Below, in pieces: positions 16,389 through 24,978 of a stretch of 39,548 nt of DNA. A program made the translations under genes and the position numbers. The DNA is from Bacillota bacterium (GTDB lineage: Bacteria; Bacillota; Sulfobacillia; Sulfobacillales; Sulfobacillaceae), in NCBI GenBank assembly GCA_021820965.1, contig JAKACZ010000044.1, forward strand, positions 1 to 39,548, given 5' to 3'. The notes under the pieces are model-generated. The model did no database searches and was not told the origin of the DNA. It worked only from the letters and a program-made list of their open reading frames with translations. Each line of letters opens with the position of its first letter. Position 1 is the stretch's first letter.

Positions 16389-16474
16389 GGATACGCTTGC
16401 CGACCTGATTCGGGGCCCGTCGTGCTCTCTCTGTCGTCTGGCTGGATATCCTTCGAGATGCGAATCCGAGATTC

Positions 16475-16502
16475 GGGGGCGTAGCGCAGTAGCGTCTGCG
16501 CT
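16475..16502 (+). repeat. Dispersed palindromic repeat, copy 4
   Basis: GGGGGCGTAGCGCAGTAGCG followed by TCTGCGCT; the arms GCGCA and TGCGC can pair. The head GGGGGCGTA and the AGTAGCG core align with the other three copies. It lies downstream of the ArsR gene and upstream of the leuS promoter. Confidence 0.5.
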
Positions 16503-16694
16503 TCACCATGGTTCATACCCGCCGTCTGCGGATTCCAACCAGCGGTTGGGTAGCATGCCGTCAATACGAACCGCATATTCCAACCTTGGCCGGTCGTGCT
16601 GAGAACGGAAGATTGAGCCAAGAAACGAGGAAATCCAACCACATTTTGCACATAGCCGTTTGTTGTATCAGGCAAATTTATGGATGGGGACAGT

Positions 16695-16723
16695 TTGCTT
16701 TGACTTGCCCGTTATCATACAAT
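16695..16723 (+). promoter_or_regulatory. Sigma-A promoter for the leuS transcript
   Basis: TTGCTT (16695-16700) and TACAAT (16718-16723) are separated by exactly 17 bases, giving transcription from about 16730 into the T-box leader. Pattern match; no data. Confidence 0.55.
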
Positions 16724-16734
16724 AGCGTCTAACA

Positions 16735-16946
16735 ATATGGTGATGGTCGATGAGCCCAACCTACGGAATATCGGGAGTGGACAGAGAATCGGCGGACGGT
16801 GCGAGCCGGGCATTCCGGATTCCTTCTCATAGGGGGAGACTGCGGGGAGCCCGTTAGCGCTCGTGCAAGGGAGCCCCCAAGGGGGGCTAACTGGGGTGGT
16901 ACCGCGGGCTGTTGCTCGTCCCTAGATGGCTAGGGATTTTTTTATT
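16735..16946 (+). promoter_or_regulatory. T-box leader of leuS, probably reading tRNA-Leu
   Basis: The T-box core GGGTGGTACCGCGG (16894-16907), preceded by AACTG, is unmistakable. It is followed by an intrinsic terminator, CCCTAG-ATGG-CTAGGG (16920-16935) and seven T. Upstream, ACAGAGAATCGG near 16775-16790 fits the stem I AGAG region, and CTC within TTCTCATAG (16826-16828) is a suitable leucine specifier codon. Known mechanism: uncharged tRNA pairs with the specifier and the T-box bulge, favouring the antiterminator, so leuS is made when leucyl-tRNA is short. The specifier is my reading of the stem and less certain than the T-box itself. Confidence 0.9.
16920..16943 (+). terminator. Regulated terminator of the leuS T-box
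   Basis: Six-base stem CCCTAG/CTAGGG with loop ATGG, then A and TTTTTTT. It ends five bases before the leuS ribosome site (GGAGGAAG), so read-through directly controls leuS. Confidence 0.85.
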
Positions 16947-16959
16947 GGAGGAAGAGGCC

Positions 16960-19404
16960 GTGGCAGAAAAGATTCAGGCAACCGATCGATATGACGTCAA
17001 ACATGTCGAATCATACTGGAGGGAACGGTGGGACGCGGACAATGTGTACCGGGCGGAGCGTTCGTCAACCAAACCCAAATACTATTGTCTGGAGCAATTT
17101 CCGTATCCCTCGGGTCATCTACACATGGGACATGTGCGCGTGTACACACTGGGCGATGTCATTGCCCGCTACCGACGAATGCGCGGATATGCGGTGCTTC
17201 ATCCCATGGGCTGGGATGCGTTCGGTATGCCGGCAGAGAATGCGGCGATTCAATCGGGGATTCCTCCGAAAGTCTCTACCCTGGCCAATATTGAGTATAT
17301 GAAGCAGCAGATGCGGCAAGTGGGATTGTCTTTTGATTGGGATCGGGAAGTGACGACTTGTTCCCCCGACTACTATCGCTTTACCCAAGAACTGTTTTTG
17401 CTCTTTTTTGAGCGTGGACTGGCGTATCAGCGAGAAGGGGCGGTCAACTGGTGTCCCAGTTGCGAGACGGTGCTGGCCAATGAACAGGTTGAAGAGGGTC
17501 TATGCTGGCGTTGTGATTCGGTTGTCACTAAACGCGACCTGACTCAGTGGTACTTCCGCATTACCGAGTACGCCGACCGGCTTATGGCCGGATTGGAGAC
17601 GGTCGAATGGCCGCAGGACATTAAGGTGCAGCAAATCAATTGGATCGGCAAAAGTGAAGGCGCGACGGTCGAGTTCGATGTGGAGGGCATCGAGGAGCGG
17701 GTTACGGTATTCACTACGCGTCCGGATACGCTCTACGGGGCTACCTACTTGGTGTTGGCGCCGGAGCACCGTCTGGTGGAAAAGTTGATTCAAGGGCGAC
17801 CTGAGGCGGAACGGGTTCGAGAATTTGTAGCCCAAGAGCGGCAGGTGAGCGATATTGAGCGGACTGCGGAAACCACCGAAAAGCGGGGAATCTTTACCGG
17901 AGCCTACGCGCGCCATCCGTTGACCGGCGCCCGCCTTCCCATTTGGGTAGCCAACTACGTATTGGTCGACTATGGAACCGGTGCTGTCATGGGCGTTCCG
18001 GCACACGATCGGCGCGACTTTCTCTACGCCGCCAAATACCAACTGCCGATTCGGCAGGTGGTGAGGGCCCAGGACGGCGGCGAGGGCGAGTTGCCGTATC
18101 TGGCACCCGGTGTGCTAATCGATTCCGGACCATTCACCGGGATGGACTCGGAGGAGGCCAAACAGGCGATTGCCGCCGAGCTCAAGCGGATGAGTCATGG
18201 CGATCTGCGCGTCTCTTACCGCATGCGCGACTGGCTCATATCGCGTCAGCGCTATTGGGGAGCGCCGATCCCGATTATCCACTGCCCCGCCTGTGGACCT
18301 GTCGGCGTGCCCCGTGACCAGCTTCCGGTGTTGTTACCCGACAATGTTGAGTTCACCGGCCAGGGTGCGTCTCCCCTGGCGGCGGTCAAAGAGTGGGTGG
18401 AAGTGGCCTGTCCCCGATGCGGCGGGACGGCCCGGCGCGAAACCGACACGATGGACACGTTTGTTGATTCCAGTTGGTACTATCTCCGCTACACCTCCGG
18501 CGGGAACATCGAAATGCCGTTTAACCCGGCGGATGCCAATTACTGGATGCCGGTGGACGAATATGTGGGCGGCAAGGAACATGCGATTTTGCACATGCTG
18601 TATTCGCGATTTTTTACCAAGGTACTGCATGATGCCGGCCTGGTGGCAGTGGAAGAGCCGTTTCAAAGCCTTTTGTCGCAGGGAATGGTGGTTTATGGCG
18701 GAGCGAAGATGTCTAAGTCTAAGGGCAATACCCTCTCTCCCGAGACCATCCTGGCTGAATGGGGCACTGATGCCACCCGCCTGTTTATGCTGTTTGCCGC
18801 TCCGCCGGAAAAAGATTTTGAGTGGTCACAGCAAGGGGTTGAAGGCTCATACCGTTTTTTGCAGCGCGTCTTCCGCCTCGTAGTGCGGGCCTGGCAACAC
18901 GGCCACGATGAGGAAGCGGTGGCTCGGCTCATGCGTATGGAGGCCCGCACTATTAAAAAGGTGACTGAGGATCTGGGTGAGCGCCGCGCCTTCAATACGG
19001 CCGTAAGCGCGCTAATGGAATTTACCAATGCGCTGTATCAAGATATTGAGGCGGTCCCCGCTGCCGCTCAGGTTCGCCTGCTGGAAACGCTGACGACGCT
19101 GTTGGCGCCCATGGCGCCCCATCTGGCTGAAGAACTCTGGTCGCGTCTTGGCCACCAAACCAGTGTGCACGCGGCCGCCTGGCCCGAGTACGATGAGGCC
19201 GCCTTGGTTGAGAGGGAAATTGAGATTGCGGTACAAGTAAACGGCAAGGTGCGGGGTCGCATGATGATTGGCGCCGATTGGGAGCCCGCGCGGATCGAAC
19301 AAGCGGCCCTGGCGCATGAGGCATTATCCACATATCTGGCCGGCCGCTCGGTGAAAAAAGTGGTGGTGATTCCGTCTCGGCTGGTGAATGTGGTGGTCGC
19401 TTGA
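16960..19404 (+). CDS. leuS: Leucyl-tRNA synthetase
   Basis: 814 residues from GTG 16960, seven bases after GGAGGAAG; the frame opening at 16912 lies in the terminator and is rejected. Class I signatures are present: HLHMGH at residues 53-58 and KMSKS at 583-587. The Cys pairs CPSC...CWRC (about 165-185) form a zinc ribbon, the CP1 editing domain contains TTRPDTLYGATYLVLAPEH and GTGAVMGVPAHD, and a second Cys cluster (CPACG...CPRCGG) lies in the catalytic insert. The C-terminus has the tRNA-binding domain with IAVQVNGKVRGR. It charges tRNA-Leu in the cytosol. Length is normal for bacteria. Controlled by the upstream T-box; the next gene overlaps its stop. Confidence 0.98.
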   Translation: MAEKIQATDRYDVKHVESYWRERWDADNVYRAERSSTKPKYYCLEQFPYPSGHLHMGHVRVYTLGDVIARYRRMRGYAVLHPMGWDAFGMPAENAAIQSGIPPKVSTLANIEYMKQQMRQVGLSFDWDREVTTCSPDYYRFTQELFLLFFERGLAYQREGAVNWCPSCETVLANEQVEEGLCWRCDSVVTKRDLTQWYFRITEYADRLMAGLETVEWPQDIKVQQINWIGKSEGATVEFDVEGIEERVTVFTTRPDTLYGATYLVLAPEHRLVEKLIQGRPEAERVREFVAQERQVSDIERTAETTEKRGIFTGAYARHPLTGARLPIWVANYVLVDYGTGAVMGVPAHDRRDFLYAAKYQLPIRQVVRAQDGGEGELPYLAPGVLIDSGPFTGMDSEEAKQAIAAELKRMSHGDLRVSYRMRDWLISRQRYWGAPIPIIHCPACGPVGVPRDQLPVLLPDNVEFTGQGASPLAAVKEWVEVACPRCGGTARRETDTMDTFVDSSWYYLRYTSGGNIEMPFNPADANYWMPVDEYVGGKEHAILHMLYSRFFTKVLHDAGLVAVEEPFQSLLSQGMVVYGGAKMSKSKGNTLSPETILAEWGTDATRLFMLFAAPPEKDFEWSQQGVEGSYRFLQRVFRLVVRAWQHGHDEEAVARLMRMEARTIKKVTEDLGERRAFNTAVSALMEFTNALYQDIEAVPAAAQVRLLETLTTLLAPMAPHLAEELWSRLGHQTSVHAAAWPEYDEAALVEREIEIAVQVNGKVRGRMMIGADWEPARIEQAALAHEALSTYLAGRSVKKVVVIPSRLVNVVVA

Positions 19405-19688
19405 AGACTGTCTTGGCACTAGCCATTGCGGTATCATCGGCAGTCATTGGGGCGGTGGCGGGCCGGTCTCGCCGCCCCTTGGGCCGTTACTCTATGGGGC
19501 AGGTCATCATGATTAGCGTCGTGGCGGTGTTGGTGGCAGAAGGTGGTACCGTCTTATGGGTGGGCGCGCCTGGGTCTGTGGTGCAGCCGGTATTAGGCGG
19601 ATTGGCGCTGGGTTTTGTCGCGGGGTTCTTCAGCGGGCGGAAGCCCCCGCCTCCGGACCAATTGCCGCCGAGTCGCCCCCCGCGCTAG
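19401..19688 (+). CDS. Small two-helix membrane protein
   Basis: 95 residues from TTG 19401, which overlaps the leuS stop by four bases (TTGA), so it is coupled to leuS translation. Two or three hydrophobic segments are seen: LALAIAVSSAVIGAVAG, IMISVVAVLVAEGGTVLWVG and VLGGLALGFVAGFF. A proline-rich cytosolic tail, KPPPPDQLPPSRPPR, follows. No family is recognised. A strong terminator ends the operon immediately downstream. Membrane location is likely; a role tied to leucine supply is not supported by anything in the sequence. Confidence 0.65.
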   Translation: MKTVLALAIAVSSAVIGAVAGRSRRPLGRYSMGQVIMISVVAVLVAEGGTVLWVGAPGSVVQPVLGGLALGFVAGFFSGRKPPPPDQLPPSRPPR

Positions 19689-19692
19689 TGAA

Positions 19693-19725
19693 AAGCCCCC
19701 GCGCATATCCGCGGGGGCTTTTTTA
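19693..19725. terminator. Strong intrinsic terminator, leuS operon
   Basis: AGCCCCCGCG-catatc-CGCGGGGGCT with ten paired bases, followed by TTTTTTA on the plus strand and preceded by AAAA, so it can also end the convergent Hsp20 transcript. Confidence 0.92.
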
Positions 19726-20130
19726 GTGCTGCGGTTGCAGCGAAATTCGGCGGCGGTGCCCGGCCGCTTTGTGTGCCGTGATCGATAAGAGGCCGTGGCG
19801 CCATTGGGCGTCGGCGGCATCCGGATCAATTTCGCTCGGCCACGAGAGTACCACGCGAAACTCATTCTCGGCCTGGGCCCGGCGCTCTCCGGGACAGGGA
19901 GGGAAGTGCCCATGCACGCTCACCGTTTCGCCATCCAGGTCAATCTCGACCTCTTCCGGGCTGACCCCCGGTAGCTCAAACTCCGCAACGTAACCGTTTT
20001 CCACTTGGTGCAGATGGGTGCGCGGTCGACTGGTGTCAAGGCTCCAGTCCTCCCGCATTCGGTTCCACATGCGTGACATATCCTCGCGCAGACGGTCCAT
20101 ATCGGCGCCGTCCCAACGCATTAAGGTCAC
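19723..20130 (-). CDS. Hsp20/alpha-crystallin small heat-shock protein
   Basis: 135 residues. GTG 20130 is the preferred start, eight bases after GGAGG; a GTG three codons upstream (20139) overlaps the ribosome site. After a Trp/Met/Arg-rich N-terminal helix (DRLREDMSRMWNRMRED), the alpha-crystallin domain runs from about residue 45: NGYVAEFELPGVSPEEVEIDLDGETVSVHG, then EFRVVLSWPSEIDPDAADAQ and HGLLSITAHKA. Two differences from textbook members are visible: the usual A-x-x-x-n-G-v-L is WRHGLLSI, and no C-terminal IxI anchor is present (RRISLQPQH). These proteins hold unfolding proteins without ATP. It precedes nothing on its strand and shares a terminator with the leuS operon. Confidence 0.9.
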   Translation of the reverse strand: MTLMRWDGADMDRLREDMSRMWNRMREDWSLDTSRPRTHLHQVENGYVAEFELPGVSPEEVEIDLDGETVSVHGHFPPCPGERRAQAENEFRVVLSWPSEIDPDAADAQWRHGLLSITAHKAAGHRRRISLQPQH

Positions 20131-20166
20131 ACGGATCACCTCCGGGTCTCAGTATGTCCGAAGTGC

Positions 20167-21549
20167 CTACGAATCTTGTATAGAGTGCGGCACCGGATCA
20201 CTCGTTTGGTCTTCATCCAAGTATAGTTGCTCGGTGTCGGTGTCATAATGGAAGAGATCGGCAAAACGGCCCCAGTTGATTGCGGTCATCAACTGACGTT
20301 CCGCTTCGTTGACGGAAAAATGTTCCTCAAGAATGTCCGTGAAAAACTCTTTGTTCATGGCATGATTGGCTTTTGTGCTTAATACTCGCGTAATCATGCG
20401 AACGATGGGGATGTCTTTCAGTTGTTCACGGATAATGGCCTTGCGTTCATTAACGTCCTTCTCCACGAAGGCGCTGCCAAGTTCGGTGATGAAGAGGTCA
20501 CCTTCGCGGACTTCGGCCAGGTGAAACAATTCGGCGGTCTCGGTGACCGGTAGAAGGTCGTCGACTTCCAAGAATAATTCCGCCCCGAGGTGATACAAAT
20601 CGTCATGGCCGCCCCGGTCCGCCACCAATTCCAAGAGTCCCGACAGCATGGAAATGTGGCCGTAAGGAATAGGCTTAAGGCGTGGACGGGCTGGCTCCTG
20701 ACCGTCGACCTCCTGCGGTTCCGATGCGATCGTTTCAATCTCGGGCTCGTGCTCATCCCACCCGGTGACAATTTTGTAGACCTGGTCGACCATCTGCACA
20801 AACTCGGGTGATTTACGGTTTCGCGGAAATGGCAAGAGGTTGGGAAAGTCCGCTACCACGCGCGCAGGATTTTTGGATAAAATCACGATACGATCGGCCA
20901 TGTAGACCGCTTCTTCAATACCGTGCGTCACCATAAGAATGGCGCGTGTGGGAATGCGCGATTCCAACCACAGATCCAAAAGTTCCGACCTAAGGTTCTC
21001 AGCGGTCAAAAAGTCGAGGGCGGAAAATGGCTCGTCCATGCAGAGAAGTTCGGGATCGACCGCCAGCGCACGGGCAAACCCCACTCGCTGCCGCATGCCA
21101 CCGGAAAGCTCCTTGGGGAAGGCGTCCTCGTAGCCGCCCAGTCCGATTAAGTCGATAAGTTCGATGGCGCGCTGCCGCCGCTTCTCCGGCGGCGTGCCTT
21201 TAGCTACTAGACCCAGCTCGACATTTTGCTGCACGGTAAGCCAGGGGTATAAGGCAAAACTTTGGAACACCATGGCGGCTCGCGGATTAGGTCCCTCGAT
21301 GGGCCGATTCTTATATAAGACCGTGCCGTATGAGGGCCGAGACAGGCCGGTGATGATGCGCAAAAGCGTCGACTTGCCTGAGCCACTGGGGCCTAGTAGG
21401 GCGATAAATTCGCCGGGCTTGATATCCAGGTTGATGTCGTCCAATACCCGGATGTCATAGTTGTCGGGCTGCTTATACATTTTGGTCACACCTAGCAGGC
21501 GGACCAAGCTGTCGTTCTTTGCGTCTTTCTTGATGAGGGTGGCTGCCAT
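20167..21549 (-). CDS. ABC importer ATPase (NitT/TauT class) with AAA-associated C-domain
   Basis: 460 residues. The ATPase half has Walker A GPSGSGKS (53-60), the signature LSGGMRQR (148-155), Walker B LLCMDEP (168-174) and the switch His in MVTHGIEEA (209); it is of the nitrate/sulfonate/taurine class (SsuB/NrtD). The last 150 residues (about 305-455) are an added domain, with ISMLSGLLELVADRGGHDDLYHLGAEL, that matches the AAA-associated C-terminal family found on some of these ATPases; its job is thought to be regulatory but is unproven. GAGGAGG precedes ATG 21549. It lies 24 bases behind the permease gene, so the two form an operon. No substrate-binding protein is adjacent. Confidence 0.92.
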   Translation of the reverse strand: MAATLIKKDAKNDSLVRLLGVTKMYKQPDNYDIRVLDDINLDIKPGEFIALLGPSGSGKSTLLRIITGLSRPSYGTVLYKNRPIEGPNPRAAMVFQSFALYPWLTVQQNVELGLVAKGTPPEKRRQRAIELIDLIGLGGYEDAFPKELSGGMRQRVGFARALAVDPELLCMDEPFSALDFLTAENLRSELLDLWLESRIPTRAILMVTHGIEEAVYMADRIVILSKNPARVVADFPNLLPFPRNRKSPEFVQMVDQVYKIVTGWDEHEPEIETIASEPQEVDGQEPARPRLKPIPYGHISMLSGLLELVADRGGHDDLYHLGAELFLEVDDLLPVTETAELFHLAEVREGDLFITELGSAFVEKDVNERKAIIREQLKDIPIVRMITRVLSTKANHAMNKEFFTDILEEHFSVNEAERQLMTAINWGRFADLFHYDTDTEQLYLDEDQTSDPVPHSIQDS

Positions 21550-21573
21550 GGATATGCCTCCTCAGCCGTATTC

Positions 21574-23280
21574 TTAGGATACGGAATACCGTTCGGTCGC
21601 TTTGTTGTACAAGCGCCGCCAAATTAACCGGTTAATCAAGACCACAACTAGGGCTAGAAACCCGGTGGCCAACAGTAGAACTGAGAACCCATGATGCTGC
21701 GACGAACGGGCAATGATCGCACCGACGCCAAAAGCGGTGTAGATGTGATGATGAAAGCTGACATATTCGGCGACGATGCTGGCATTCCAGGCGCCGCCAG
21801 CCGCGGTGATGAGCCCGGTAATTAAAAAGGGTGCGATCGCCGGTAGGATTAATGTTGTCCAGACCTTGGTTCGATTGAGCCGAAACATCCGGGTGGCCTC
21901 GCGTAAATCTTCCGGAATGGCGGAAGCTCCGGCAATCACATTAAAGAGAATATACCACTGGGTTCCGAGCACCATTAAAAGCACCGACGCCACGTTCAAC
22001 CCACCCCGCATGTGAATGAGAATGGCGACCAGACCCGGGAATAGGGCGGTCGCTGGTACCGAGGCAGCAATTTGTGTCACTGGGGTCAGCCGGGCCGCCC
22101 AGTCGCGGTTCAACCCGATAAAGACGCCCACCGGAACGGTCCATATGACTGACACAGCCAGGGCAATGGTGACGCGGGCCAATGTGGACAGGGTAGCCAG
22201 TAGCACCACTTCGATTTCGTTCAGACTTAGCCGGCTCAAGAGTCGGGCCGCCCCTTGCAGTGCCGTGACGATGACCACCACCACAAATGCCACCGCCAAC
22301 CACCGCACCAAACCCACTAGTGTCGCCACCGGTTCATTTTTGCGGACCCGCGGCAGAGTTTGGGAAAACAGCCGATCACTCCATTCTGTCATCGGGATCC
22401 ACACCGTCCGGCCCATCCACTCCAACAGCACCGAGCGCCGTAGTACGCGTAGCACCACTGACCGAGGCCGCTCGGCGCCTTCAACCATTTCCATTTTAAA
22501 CTTTTCCGCCCACGCCAATAGAGGACGCCAAATCAACTGGTCCATGAGAACGATGACCAGTACCAACGTGATGAGTCCAGCAAGCTCCGCGCCCCAGCGT
22601 CCTTGATTGGCGGCTGTTTGCAGGTACGATCCGAGGCCGCGCAACTGATATGAGCGGCTTCCCAGCGAAAACATTTCCGCCGCCATTAAAAAGAACCAGC
22701 CGCCGGCCCATGACATCATCGAATTCCATACCAAGCCCACCATGGCGTAGGGGAGCTCCAGGGTGCGAAATCGCTGCCAAGACGACAGATTAAGTGATAG
22801 AGCGGATTCCCTGAGGTCGCGCGGTACGGTAATGAAACCGTGATAAACGGCAAATACCATATTCCACACTTGGCCGGTGAAAATTAAAATGATCGAGGCG
22901 AGATTCACTCCAATACGGGAACCGGGAAACAAGGCCACGAACGCTAAGAGCACCACCGGCAAAAACGACAACACCGGAATGGACTGCAAGATGTCCAACA
23001 TGGGCAGCATAATTTTTTCCGCGCGCGGGTTGAACGCAGCCACGTAAGCGTAAATCAAGGTGAACACGAGGGAAATGGCGTACGCGGCCAGCATCCGCAG
23101 CCATGAATAGACCGCGTCAAGTGGCAGGTGCCACCAGGTAAGCGAGATGCGTCCCGCTTCGGCGGTGTATGGGTGCGCATGCGTCGCCCAGGCAATAACC
23201 ACCGAGATGAGCGCCAAAACGGAAGCGCCCACCAAGATATCGGCTATTCCCACAGCTGGACGTTCGCGGGCGTCCCCCAT
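21574..23280 (-). CDS. Double-domain ABC importer permease
   Basis: 568 residues with two binding-protein-dependent transport domains fused in one chain. Each half carries an EAA-like loop: RESALSLNLSSWQRFRTLELP near residue 165 and REATRMFRLNRTKVWTTLILP near 450. About twelve membrane helices are expected. A linker with charged segments (about 255-340) joins the halves. A dimer of halves in one chain replaces the usual two-subunit channel of nitrate/sulfonate importers. ATG 23280 follows GGAGAGGGAG. With the ATPase downstream this is a full membrane core, but the solute and the binding protein are unknown. Divergent from the sensor kinase gene. Confidence 0.9.
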   Translation of the reverse strand: MGDARERPAVGIADILVGASVLALISVVIAWATHAHPYTAEAGRISLTWWHLPLDAVYSWLRMLAAYAISLVFTLIYAYVAAFNPRAEKIMLPMLDILQSIPVLSFLPVVLLAFVALFPGSRIGVNLASIILIFTGQVWNMVFAVYHGFITVPRDLRESALSLNLSSWQRFRTLELPYAMVGLVWNSMMSWAGGWFFLMAAEMFSLGSRSYQLRGLGSYLQTAANQGRWGAELAGLITLVLVIVLMDQLIWRPLLAWAEKFKMEMVEGAERPRSVVLRVLRRSVLLEWMGRTVWIPMTEWSDRLFSQTLPRVRKNEPVATLVGLVRWLAVAFVVVVIVTALQGAARLLSRLSLNEIEVVLLATLSTLARVTIALAVSVIWTVPVGVFIGLNRDWAARLTPVTQIAASVPATALFPGLVAILIHMRGGLNVASVLLMVLGTQWYILFNVIAGASAIPEDLREATRMFRLNRTKVWTTLILPAIAPFLITGLITAAGGAWNASIVAEYVSFHHHIYTAFGVGAIIARSSQHHGFSVLLLATGFLALVVVLINRLIWRRLYNKATERYSVS

Positions 23281-23473
23281 GTCCGCTCCCTCTCCTCATG
23301 GCTGATTTTGGCGGTTGCGGTGTATCGGGATCGGATCGGCTGTGCATGTCGCACCCCCTTTGGGACCCTTGAGCCAACACCTTGTAAATGACACGATGCG
23401 CCGAGCCTCCCTTATCTTACCCCGATCCCGGATTGGAGGGAAGACGGCTTGGGCTAGGAAAGCTTTGAACAAA

Positions 23474-23502
23474 AAAGGATTATGTAAAATTTTGTCGAAA
23501 AA
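23474..23502 (+). promoter_or_regulatory. Sigma-H-like promoter overlapping a perfect Spo0A box
   Basis: AAAGGATTA (23474-23482) fits the sigma-H -35 form RNAGGAWWW. After 11 bases GTCGAAAAA (23494-23502) fits RNNGAATNN with one mismatch. Overlapping the -10 is TGTCGAA (23493-23499), the exact core of the 0A box bound by Spo0A. Both lie about 65 bases upstream of the kinase start. A single promoter both sigma-H-dependent and occluded or activated by Spo0A is typical of early sporulation genes. Pattern match only. Confidence 0.6.
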
Positions 23503-23562
23503 TTCATTGAGTACAGAGCGCCCCAATCCAAATCTTGAGTCAAAACCCAAGGGTGGCGAGTT

Positions 23563-24813
23563 ATGCGGGAGAATGGTATCAACGGTTTTGTGTTTCCGCT
23601 CAGCAGTTCGGTTGTCCTGGTTAACGATTTTGCTGTGCGGCGTGACAGTTTGGACGTTTTGCCGATACCGTTGGCGTTCGTCCTGGAGGGCGACTGGGTC
23701 TGGTTTAATCGTACGGCTCAGGATCAGGGTGCGCTGAAGGGACTCCAAAGCCGGGCAGCCAACGCCCCCGCTGAGAACGTGCAAGCGGCCGAATCGCCGG
23801 AGGCATATCGCCGTGATTTACCCCCGTTCAATCCCGCGCGCACGACACCGGTCTATAACCTGGATGGCGAAGTGGTTGGGCATCTGGCCTGGCCTGACAA
23901 TGCCGTTGCGGCCTGGGCAGCGGAACTTCTGGATATCGCGGTGTTGGTCGCGCGTGAGGGGAAAGTAGTCTGGGCCAACGGGGCCGCTCAGCAATTGCTG
24001 ACAGTGGAAGTGGGCGCGGACTGGGATACGTTAGACGGATTTCCCACCTGGGCGGAAATGAGCTCGGCTGAGGGCATACATCATATTGGAGACTTTGAAC
24101 TGAAATGTCGCATATCGGGACCCTACGTGGTGGCGCAATATAACCAGAGGATCGCGACCGCTGAATCGAGCCTGTCTATGGAGCAGGTTGCCAGCATGGT
24201 TCATGAAATCCGAAACCCCCTCGCGGCGTTGGGCGGCTACGTGGAGATGGCGCAGATGGAAGCGGACGCCAATGCGTCTATCTACTATGACCGAATGATG
24301 CGGGAAATCGACCGGCTCAGCCGACTGACCTCGGATTTGATGTCGGTCTCCCGGTTCCCAACCGTGAATCCTCAATGGACCCGATTGGACGCGGTCGTAG
24401 ATAACGCGTGGCTGGCTGCCTTTCAAGGCCGCCGCAAACACAAAAAAGTGATTGCACTTAAGCGAAGCTATCCGCCCGATCAACACGTCTTTGCCGATCC
24501 CGATCGACTCCAACAAGTGCTGACTAACCTTATTAAAAATGCGGTGGAGGCCATGTCGCGGACCGGAACTGAGGTCGAGGTCGTTTGTCAGGCGGCTCAA
24601 GACCGCGACCTCATCATCGTGCGCGACGACGGGCCGGGGCTATCTGAACAAGATTTGGCGAAACTGTCCATTAAACGCTTTACCACCAAAAAATCCGGCA
24701 ACGGCCTCGGGCTCATGATTGTCCGTCGCATCGTACGTGCGCATGGCGGCAGCATACGTATTGTATCGTCCGGCGGGTTGATGGTGGAACTGTCCTTTCC
24801 GTACACGAGTTAG
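23563..24813 (+). CDS. Soluble orphan sensor histidine kinase, sporulation-kinase-like
   Basis: 416 residues, no membrane segment. An N-terminal sensor part with a PAS-like stretch (AWAAELLDIAVLVAREGKVVWANGAAQQLL, residues about 118-147) is followed by the dimerisation helix with the phospho-accepting His214 in SMVHEIRNPLAALGGYVEMAQ. The ATP-binding domain has the N box LTNLIKNAVEAM, the G1 box IIVRDDGPGLSEQDL, and a late GNGLGLMIVRRIVRAHGG (G2). This arrangement and the HEIRNPL form match Bacillus-type sporulation kinases that feed Spo0F/Spo0A. No response regulator lies nearby, so it is an orphan. The 0A box/sigma-H site upstream supports a role in sporulation entry. No closer subfamily name is justified. 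Confidence 0.87.
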   Translation: MRENGINGFVFPLSSSVVLVNDFAVRRDSLDVLPIPLAFVLEGDWVWFNRTAQDQGALKGLQSRAANAPAENVQAAESPEAYRRDLPPFNPARTTPVYNLDGEVVGHLAWPDNAVAAWAAELLDIAVLVAREGKVVWANGAAQQLLTVEVGADWDTLDGFPTWAEMSSAEGIHHIGDFELKCRISGPYVVAQYNQRIATAESSLSMEQVASMVHEIRNPLAALGGYVEMAQMEADANASIYYDRMMREIDRLSRLTSDLMSVSRFPTVNPQWTRLDAVVDNAWLAAFQGRRKHKKVIALKRSYPPDQHVFADPDRLQQVLTNLIKNAVEAMSRTGTEVEVVCQAAQDRDLIIVRDDGPGLSEQDLAKLSIKRFTTKKSGNGLGLMIVRRIVRAHGGSIRIVSSGGLMVELSFPYTS

Positions 24814-24929
24814 CTCTTCGTTTCTGAGGAACACGGACCTCGTGTCCCGTCGCCATAAACCAGCCCGACAGACAGGATCTTGAACGTCAAGCCGAACTCG
24901 GGGCCGTAGACAGTCGCCATCTCCTCCCT

Positions 24930-24958
24930 TTGGTAGGGTGGTGAACTCTTGGTACAAT
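24930..24958 (+). promoter_or_regulatory. Sigma-A promoter for holA
   Basis: TTGGTA (24930-24935) and TACAAT (24953-24958) are 17 bases apart and lie about 20 bases before the holA start. AAAGGAG follows as ribosome site. Confidence 0.5.
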
Positions 24959-24978
24959 GTTAGCCAAAGGAGCGTCCA

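Noticed and set aside
17500..18042. 180-codon minus-strand frame in leuS
   Set aside because: Antisense shadow of a conserved gene.
23465..23490. Sigma-A promoter TTGAAC/TAAAAT before the kinase gene
   Set aside because: The spacing is only 14 bases; the sigma-H-like match fits better.
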